64,000 bases of DNA from assembly GCA_030762175.1 (NCBI GenBank), contig CM060831.1, positions 138,116,001-138,180,000 of the forward strand, given 5' to 3'. The position numbers and the translations under genes are program-made. The stretch comes from Metallyticus violacea. Its lineage: Eukaryota; Arthropoda; Insecta; Mantodea; Metallyticidae. Positions within the stretch are counted from its first letter, which is position 1. The number at the start of each line of letters is the position of its first letter. Below are positions 57,983 to 64,000 of the stretch, piece after piece. Below the pieces are notes generated by a model. The model was not told where the DNA came from. It did not search any database and saw only the letters and a program-made list of their open reading frames with translations.

Positions 57983-59050
57983 GAAACATAAAAATAAAGA
58001 AACACTATTAACAATGTAACAAATTAACACTAAAATAAAAGTAGATAAAGATAAAACACAGAGAAAGAGTCACACTTGAAACTGCTATATTTCGAACTAC
58101 TGCGAGTTCTTCAATGGCAAGAAGCTAGACCATGAAGAACTCGCAGTAGTTCGAAATATAGCAGTTTCAAGTGTGACTCTTTCTCTGTGTTTTATCTTTA
58201 TCTACTTTTATTTTTAGTGTTAATTTATATATATATGAATTAGCATAACTGGATGAAAGAAAATAAATTGGCAAGCATAGCCCACAGAAGCTAACAGTGA
58301 AAAATTTAGGAATAAATGTATAAGACAAATAAAGAGAAGAAAGTCTAATAACAGGCAAATATAGACTAATATACTAAAATAGAGAAATATAACACAAAAA
58401 TATATTCATTAAAAAGAAAATTAAAAAGTTCAAGAGAGGAGGCCAAGAGCCTAGAAAAGCCAACAAAAAAGTAAATAAAATAATTTACAGAAATAAAAAA
58501 TGAATGAAATTCATAAAAAAATAATGGTGAAGCCAAAAACAGACAAGTATGTCTTGGATAAGAGATGAGCATACATAAAAACTAAAATGAACTATTAAAG
58601 ATAAGCATCATAAGAAACAGCAAGTATTGCCCAAAGAACTTGGATAGACAAATATATGCTCAAAAAGTGAAAAAACAATATACTTATTCTTAAAATAGAA
58701 AAAAAAAAAAATGACAAGTAGAGCCTGCACATAGTCTGGTGAGAATATGATACAAGCATTACCCTAATATGAATCAAAAACTAAAATATATTCATTAGAG
58801 GCCAAGAGAAGATAAACACAGCTTGGAAAGCTAATATAGCTAAACATAAACACAAAAAGTAAAATTAACAGGTGAGAGAACATAAGCACCACAACAATAA
58901 CCCACTAAAGTTGAGAAAGACAAGCATGTAGTGAAGCACAATGGGTAATATAAATAAAGGGAAGAGGGAGGTTATAACCAGGCTAATATAGATAGCATGA
59001 ATAAGCTAAAATAAAGAAACACGAACAAACAAATAAAAAGAATATATGCA
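57780..59050. repeat. A-rich degenerate repeat zone
   Basis: Strongly A-rich, T-poor plus strand with recurring themes such as GCAAGCATAGCCCACAGAAG, GCAAGTATTGCCC, AATATAGACTAATAT and AAACACAAAAA. It resembles a decayed tandem repeat of about 100-base units; the same style returns at 61840-62470. Simple repeats inside: (GA)n at 57918-57935 and (AT)n at 57949-57979. Unit boundaries could not be fixed by eye. Confidence 0.5.
58020..58226. repeat. Near-perfect palindrome, 92-base arms
   Basis: Arms 58020-58112 and 58134-58226 differ by about one base insertion; the spacer is 21 bases (AATGGCAAGAAGCTAGACCA). The inner arm motif CTATATTTCGAACTACTGCG then AGTTCTTC also occurs once, diverged, at 20428-20480 (CTATATTTTGAACTGCTTGA). 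It has no Penelope-like coding sequence. Confidence 0.92.
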
Positions 59051-59420
59051 AGGTAACTGGCCTGTGATAAATTTGAAATTGATATAGATTTCCCTGCTCT
59101 ATGCTAATGAAATGAATAACAAGTATTTTATCTTTTTTTCCTGTCTTTACTCGCTTGAAATGCAGGAAAATTTACCTTAATAAGTCAAATTCAGGCTAGC
59201 CTCCTGGTATATGTATATATAGTACTGACAATGAAGTAAATTGGGACATTAAGATAATTTTCCACTACTAATGTTACTTGTGGCCAATAACGTCAGTATT
59301 TGTATTCTTAATGAAACATTATAACACATTGCCAGACAATGACATTAATGGCCAGTTAAAATTGGGTAGTAATAATAATAATAATAAATAAATAAAGACA
59401 ATTTATTTGTTTTACTTGTG
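59051..59420. other. Intron with short (AAT)n
   Basis: Unique sequence; AATAATAATAATAATAAATA at 59370-59390. Confidence 0.5.
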
Positions 59421-59690
59421 GACGCTCTTTAACATCTCAGGTCATCAGCGTCCCATTCAATTCAGGGCATGAAACGGCCGACAAATTTTGTTGAGGTCTC
59501 TTCTTTTAGGCTTGAGGTTCTTTTTCGTGCCGTAAATGTACGACACGATCCCACGGCTTTACTTCCCTTCCGAAGGAAGCCATACTTGGGATTTTTACGC
59601 CCAAAAAAATCCATCGATTCTGGCCGGGTTTGAACCCGCGATCTTGGGTTTAGAAGGCAAGTATGTTACCACTACACCACCAGGACCGGC
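59421..59690 (-). mobile_element. SINE S1, full length, best preserved
   Basis: On the minus strand: GCCGGTCCTGGTGGTGTAGT, then GTAACATACTTGCC, ATCGCGGGTTTGAACCCGGCC-like B box, body GGAAGTAAAGCCGTGGGATC, and end TGAGATGTTAAAGAGCGTCC. It retains CpGs that are lost in the other copies, suggesting it is the youngest. Confidence 0.9.
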
Positions 59691-59819
59691 AATAAAGATA
59701 ATAAGCACATCCTTTCAAAATAAGTATTTATTTCCTTTTATGTTAAACAGAACATTTTAATGCTTATTTTCACATCTCAAACTTATAGACACAAACCAAT
59801 TTTTATTGGAATATTAGCT

Positions 59820-60720
59820 AAAGTATACTATGAAAAATTCTTACTTGGAAAGTACGATTTTTCTTAACCTGAATGAACCGCAATCCCGTAGGCAAATCTG
59901 GGGTCTAATTTTGCTCAATTCTTCAATGTTCCGATTCTCTCTCTCCAACGAACCTCTGTCTCCTGGCTGTGTCTTGGTTTATTGTGGAAGATTTGAATTT
60001 TATCCCACATAGCCCGTACTTTAATTAGTGCGGAGTTATAAAACTCCCGTCCGTATCGGAGTGTAAGATTGTATAAACATCAATCAATTTTATAGTTACT
60101 TCTGCTCGTTTATTCTTTAGGGGTTTCAAAACCACGAATGGTATATCAAACTATCTTGATATACCATTGTGTTTTGCGACTACACATCAATCAGATCAAC
60201 CTGCACACGAGAGATATTACTTCCATGCTCATTGAATAACCAGCCGTTATTAAAAGAGGGGGCAAACTTTCGATATGATCGTTACTCGATATCCCAACAA
60301 TAACACTGATACACTCTCCCGCAACTGTAAGTTTGTCTGCTGATAATTCTAGACTGCTATTGGCTGAAGTTATTACACCACTGCACGTAGTTTGTCTGCT
60401 GCTAAATCCTAGACTGTTATTGGTTGGTGCGGTTAGACAGAGAAACTCTATCGCTAAACAATTGATATCAAATGCTTTGAGAAAACGTAGCGACTGGAAT
60501 TCTGCACCACTCCACGTGGAGTTTGCTGTTAAATCCTAGACTGCTATTGGCTGAAGCTAAAAAATATTACTGATACCGTAAGACAAGAGTTATATTATCA
60601 AGGGAAAAAACGTGGCGACTAACTGTTCTTAACTATTCAAAGTCGGTTGGATGGATACACGATGAAGCGGTGATATATATATAATTCTAATGGCAGAGTT
60701 AAGCCTTAGGGCCATTTCTT
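59820..60720. promoter_or_regulatory. CpG-retaining block with repeated inverted CCAAT units
   Basis: Noticeably more CG dinucleotides than the rest of the window. Three imperfect copies of a unit containing TAGACTGCTATTGGCTGAAG (ATTGG is an inverted CCAAT box) at about 60346, 60409 and 60538; two of them sit next to CACCACTGCACGTAG / CACCACTCCACGTGGAG. TATATATATAAT follows at 60674. It could be an alternative promoter or enhancer in intron 1, or an old element end. No transcript evidence. Confidence 0.35.
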
Positions 60721-61780
60721 CCACTTAACCAATCTTGTACCGATACATATATACGTACACATATAAATAATGTATAAATATAAAAGAAATAAAGTGGTAC
60801 TTACTAGGCTGTTTAAATTCATTCATAAAATCCCCGTTTAAAAAAAAACTAAAACATTTATAAAATAACAATCCTTTGTTATACTCATCCATGCGGAAGT
60901 ACCTAACTATACGAAAGTTTATATTCAAGATTTTCTTCAACCGAGTAGAGGGTTATAGATTTCAACAAACTATTTAGAAGTGATTTGAAATTGTTTGTTG
61001 TAAGTGCTCATATGGTGTTTGACAGACTGAATTGAAATACACCTAAATATATGCAGGTATTACGTGTTTTAGAAAGCCAAGAATGGCTCATATGTATTTT
61101 GATAATATCTAGTCCTATATCTAGGAATAGTGTACCTTTGAGTGCAGAATAAGTTTAGTTACTGTCCCTTTTTTCAAATTACTTGACTTCTTCTGGGAGT
61201 GCACACAAAGAAATAAGTAAATTATATGTACTTTCCTTGATGAAGTGCAATAGGTTTTTTTTTCCCTCCCCAGTTCTGATGCCATTCTGTTTCTTCCTAC
61301 ATAACCTATTGACGAACGTGTTGTATGCAGAAAGTCAAACTAATCGTCATTGGTTACATGCGTAAGAAATTTGACTGTAGACACAGTACAGTATAATCAC
61401 TGAAACAAATGAACTCGATAGACAAAACACGTGCTTACAGGATTTGATCGAAAATATTACTAATGATTACTAATGAATGTTTCAATTTTTGCTTGTCGTT
61501 GCTTTCTTTCCCGCTCGACATTTGTGTATTGTCTCGCTTTGCTTACTTGCTGCCAACTGCTACGCTATTATTGAGTTGAACTTACAAAAAAGAGCATTAG
61601 TTACGTTTACCAAGGAGGTTTTGTAAATTACGAACTCGCACGACAATGTTGTTAATCATCGACCAGCTATCCTGGTCATTGTAGTTTATCACAGGGAAGT
61701 TACGTTATTACCAATTATAATTTAACAATGATGTTAAAGATCGGCTATTGACGACATTTTTCCAATTTTCTTCATTGCCC
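60721..61780. other. Intron, unique sequence
   Basis: Mostly unique; 61490-61700 is CpG-retaining (CCCGCTCGACATTTGTG; GAACTCGCACGACAATG). No gene found. Confidence 0.4.
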
Positions 61781-61785
61781 TTAAC

Positions 61786-61830
61786 ACACACACACACACA
61801 CACACATGTATATATATTATATATATATAC
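61786..61830. repeat. (CA)n and (TA)n microsatellite
   Basis: ACACACACACACACACACAC then TGTATATATATTATATATAT. Confidence 0.9.
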
Positions 61831-61839
61831 ATACAAGAT

Positions 61840-62470
61840 AAAAGTATATGCACCAGAGAAGCCATGAACATGCTGGTTAAGCTGAGAATGTCGAGCATAA
61901 ATGGAAAATAAAAAATAAATTTAATAAAAAGAAAAGAAAAAGCATTAATATAGTTCTATAGCCAGATTCAACTAAGGTATGCAAACATAAACACAAACAT
62001 TATATACAAATTAAGGTGTAAGAGCTTTAGAAGACGAGAATAAATACAAAATAAAGCGATAGGAATAGTCATGAATAGGCGGGTATTTTTTCTGAATAAG
62101 TAACATAAACTGAACCCATAGCAAATATATAAAACATTTAAATAAAATGCAAGTAAAAATACCAGAGAAACCAAGAATAGGAAAGCAAGAGGTTGGATGA
62201 CTAGGAAGACAAACACAATGAAAAAAGAAACCAATAAACTAAATTGAAGAGTTAAAGAAAGTCAAGAAAAGGCATTTAAAATAAGTAAATCAATAAAAGA
62301 CGGGAACCCACGAATAGGCAAGCAGAGCCCAGATGGATAATGATAGGCACAAAAAATAAATAAATAATATAAAATAAATGGAAGAACGGGCTTAAGAATT
62401 AAAAAATAAACGAATAAAATACAGAAAGGAAAAAAAAAATTCAAAACAGGAAAATATAATCTTGATAGAA
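61840..62470. repeat. A-rich degenerate repeat zone, second block
   Basis: Same style as 57780-59050: GAATAGGCAAGCAGAGCCCA, GAATAGGAAAGCAAGAGG and GAATAGGCGGGTA recur at spacings near 100-130 bases with A-rich linkers. Confidence 0.5.
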
Positions 62471-62787
62471 TAAATTAGCCAAGAATAAATATAACAAAGC
62501 AAACTACCAACCTAGTTCCCTCAAGATCAAATAAACCAATTGTTTCCTAATGTCTTGCACAAATACATAATAGCACAACATCAATGTTTTAGAAAACGAT
62601 GTGTGAGAATAAACCCACTCTCATTTGTGCTATGGTAAATAAATACAAATCACTATAAAAAACTGAAGACTTACAAACAACTTTTAATGCTTTTTCAAAT
62701 AAAATATACTTAGCCAGGTAAGTAGCAACATTTTAAAATAAACCCTCTAGTATAAAATAATTTTTATTAATTGTTTAAAATACTTAC

Positions 62788-62832
62788 CTTTACAGTATCC
62801 CGCACACTGAAATGTCCTATGAGGTAACAGTT
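62788..62832 (-). CDS. Apolipophorin exon 1 of those visible
   Basis: Short 45-base exon encoding LLPHRTFQCAGYCK after a split codon. It has a TTTCAG acceptor at its right and a GTAAGT donor at its left. The final G joins the next exon to make GAA, so the reading continues as CAGYCKENKKFQYEPG, the cysteine-flanked start of a mature lipoprotein N-terminus. It begins in the third-of-codon position left by an upstream exon that should carry the start codon and signal peptide. I did not find that exon in 62833-64000. The call rests on splice signals and exact phase fit. Confidence 0.75.
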
Positions 62833-62944
62833 CTGAAATAATAAATAATACAAATAAATGTTCTGAAAATTCTGTGAAACATATACATAAATATAATGTA
62901 TTAAACATAGCAAGTAGTTATCCTAAATGCAACATAAATCACTA

Positions 62945-63165
62945 CTGGAACCTACTGCAGTGATGATTGTATTTTTGTAAGTGCTTAACATCCTGCTAAC
63001 GGCCAGGGGGTTTCAAGATAATGTATCAAATGATGAGACAATTAATCCGGATCCTAGCATGCAAAATTAACCTTTTCAGCGTAACACGTCCTGACCAGGG
63101 ATCGAGCCGGCCGGCCAGCCAGCTGCAAGCCGGTGTTACTAGCACCTGAACCATTGCGGTAGATA
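62945..63165 (-). mobile_element. tRNA-like SINE (S3)
   Basis: On the minus strand: CCGCAATGGTTCAGGTGCTA (A box), GGCCGGCTCGATCCCTGGTC (B box), then AGGACGTGTTACGCTGAAAA and an AT-rich body. The end is not clear. Confidence 0.5.
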
Positions 63166-63983
63166 TATGGAAAATGCCTATGACGAGAAGAAGACGACAA
63201 TAATGATGTAAACTTGTCTTCTTTTCATATTAAAAATTGTCCTTTTAATTTTAATGTTACTTAGCTGTGTAATTCATAAGTCTTTCACATTATTATCCAC
63301 TATCCATTGATCAGGATTTACTATACTGTCATGATGAATATATTGCGTTTTTGACTAAATTCTGATTGTCTAAGAATAATTTGATCTATAAACGTCACTT
63401 AGAACTTAGAACTCAGGAACTATCTGTAATATGTGTGATAAATTTTTATGTACGAGTATTTGCATTTATTTTATATTTTTGTTTGGGTATCGCTTCAGAG
63501 ATTTGGTGTTGCAGACGTTGGTGGCGTGTCGTGCAAGAGCTATAGTTATACAGAAAGGTTATGTGAGTTACGAGCCTGAGCGCGGCTCTTATTGCAGAAG
63601 TTCAGCCGTCTCTACCGGGAAAGGGAGTTAACAGTCACAGCGAGTGAAATTAGTATTTTTAGTTAGTATATTGTCATTGAAAGCATAAAATTATTCTGCA
63701 TTTAAAAATGAAAATAATAAAAACACTAACTTGTGTTGTAAGAGATGCTAAAATGATGCCCCTCAGCGGCAATACATTGCCAATATCGGTTTAGGAAATC
63801 CTATTTCATTTAACTTTTCTTCCGCACAAAACACGGCGGTTCAGAACACTTTTCTTGTCATTGGCAGATCCCATCTTTCATAATTTTTTACGCTGGGACA
63901 CGATTGCCAGATGTTTTCTTGCGAATCGCCTCTATAAGAATCCCTTTTCACATATGTAAAACCCCGTTTCTTCTTCTTTGTTT
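63166..63983. other. Upstream sequence, CpG-retaining, no exon found
   Basis: Several CpG-bearing stretches (63500-63630, 63770-63930). The missing signal-peptide exon of the apolipophorin should be upstream of 62832, but no minus-strand ATG-plus-hydrophobic stretch with a phase-1 donor was found here. Confidence 0.4.
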
Positions 63984-64000
63984 GAATAGTGTTTAACGCT
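63981..64000 (-). mobile_element. Start of another S5 SINE copy, cut by window
   Basis: TTTGAATAGTGTTTAACGCT matches the tail side of the SINE at 18396-18708 (TTTGAGTAGTGTTTAACGCT) next to its poly-T. Confidence 0.6.

Larger units (their letters stand above)
1..62832 (-). other. Apolipophorin gene, partial (18 coding exons)
   Basis: Gene-level entry. The product is a large lipid transfer protein precursor (apolipophorin II/I), the scaffold of the haemolymph lipoprotein lipophorin that carries diacylglycerol, sterols and hydrocarbons between fat body and tissues. Eighteen exons were located by translating the minus strand and finding AG acceptors and GT donors. All 17 introns are GT-AG and all junctions keep phase, giving about 7,040 coding bases and 2,347 codons with no stop. 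Insect apolipophorins are roughly 3,300-3,400 residues, so about 70% is visible. Order: lipoprotein N-terminal domain (codons about 1-600), open beta-sheet region (about 600-1280), then long lipid-binding beta-rich repeats (about 1280-2347). The start codon and signal peptide are not found up to 64000, and the C-terminal end lies left of position 1. Vitellogenin is the main alternative, but there is no polyserine tract, and the long post-domain beta-rich region fits apolipophorin better. Confidence 0.9.

Noticed and set aside
45731..59690. True tRNA genes at the tRNA-like A/B boxes
   Set aside because: The heads do not fold into complete cloverleafs by eye and are fused to the same SINE body in several places.
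63431..63631. 66-codon plus-strand frame as the first exon of a divergent gene
   Set aside because: No domain or splice partner; coding potential rests only on the absence of stops.

Overview
This is a stretch of an arthropod nuclear genome, most likely from a hexapod. It is AT-rich, has long introns and is crowded with decayed transposable elements. There are no bacterial features. The only host gene I can support is a very large minus-strand gene for an apolipophorin (apoLp-II/I, the large lipid transfer protein family of insect lipophorin, related to vitellogenin and apolipoprotein B). I found 18 of its coding exons. They splice with GT-AG borders, keep phase at every junction and give one uninterrupted reading frame of about 2,347 codons, open at both ends. 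The signal-peptide exon lies beyond the right edge or was not recognised. The C-terminal part, expected to carry the von Willebrand D domain, lies beyond the left edge.

Layout, in gene order from right to left. At 59.8-64 kb is CpG-richer sequence, and the first visible exon is at 62788-62832. Intron 1 (55.6-62.8 kb) holds a SINE, an A-rich degenerate repeat zone with a near-perfect 92-bp-arm palindrome at about 58.1 kb, and a head-to-head Penelope-like pair at 56.3-57.4 kb. Exons at 55.5 and 54.7 kb (lipoprotein N-terminal domain) are followed by a 9.5-kb intron with two more Penelope-like copies and a DDE transposase relic. Exons at 45.2-44.2 kb are followed by an intron with a 1.2-kb GC-rich insert that has a tRNA-like end. 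Exons at 39.4, 35.9 and 31.7 kb, the 1,333-bp exon at 28.6-29.9 kb and exons down to 23.4 kb build the lipid-pocket part. The 23.4-15.1 kb intron is a graveyard of LINE, Penelope-like, SINE and Tc1/mariner pieces. Exons at 15.0 and 10.9 kb and a 762-codon open exon at 1-2286 complete the visible gene. The 2.3-10.8 kb intron holds a 1.39-kb hairpin made of two near-identical Penelope-like fragments; the 10.9-14.9 kb intron holds an almost complete but dead mariner.

The most striking pattern is that about 13 Penelope-like (GIY-YIG) retroelement insertions of several families are inverted dimers. Their 3' ends face outward, their 5'-truncated ends meet in the middle, and most have a conserved hairpin at each outer end that resembles the hammerhead ribozyme core (CTGANGA-stem-GAAAC). 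These range from about 110-bp foldbacks to the 1.39-kb palindrome. I consider this the best candidate for an under-described mechanism in the window. All protein identities come from reading motifs; no database search was possible.
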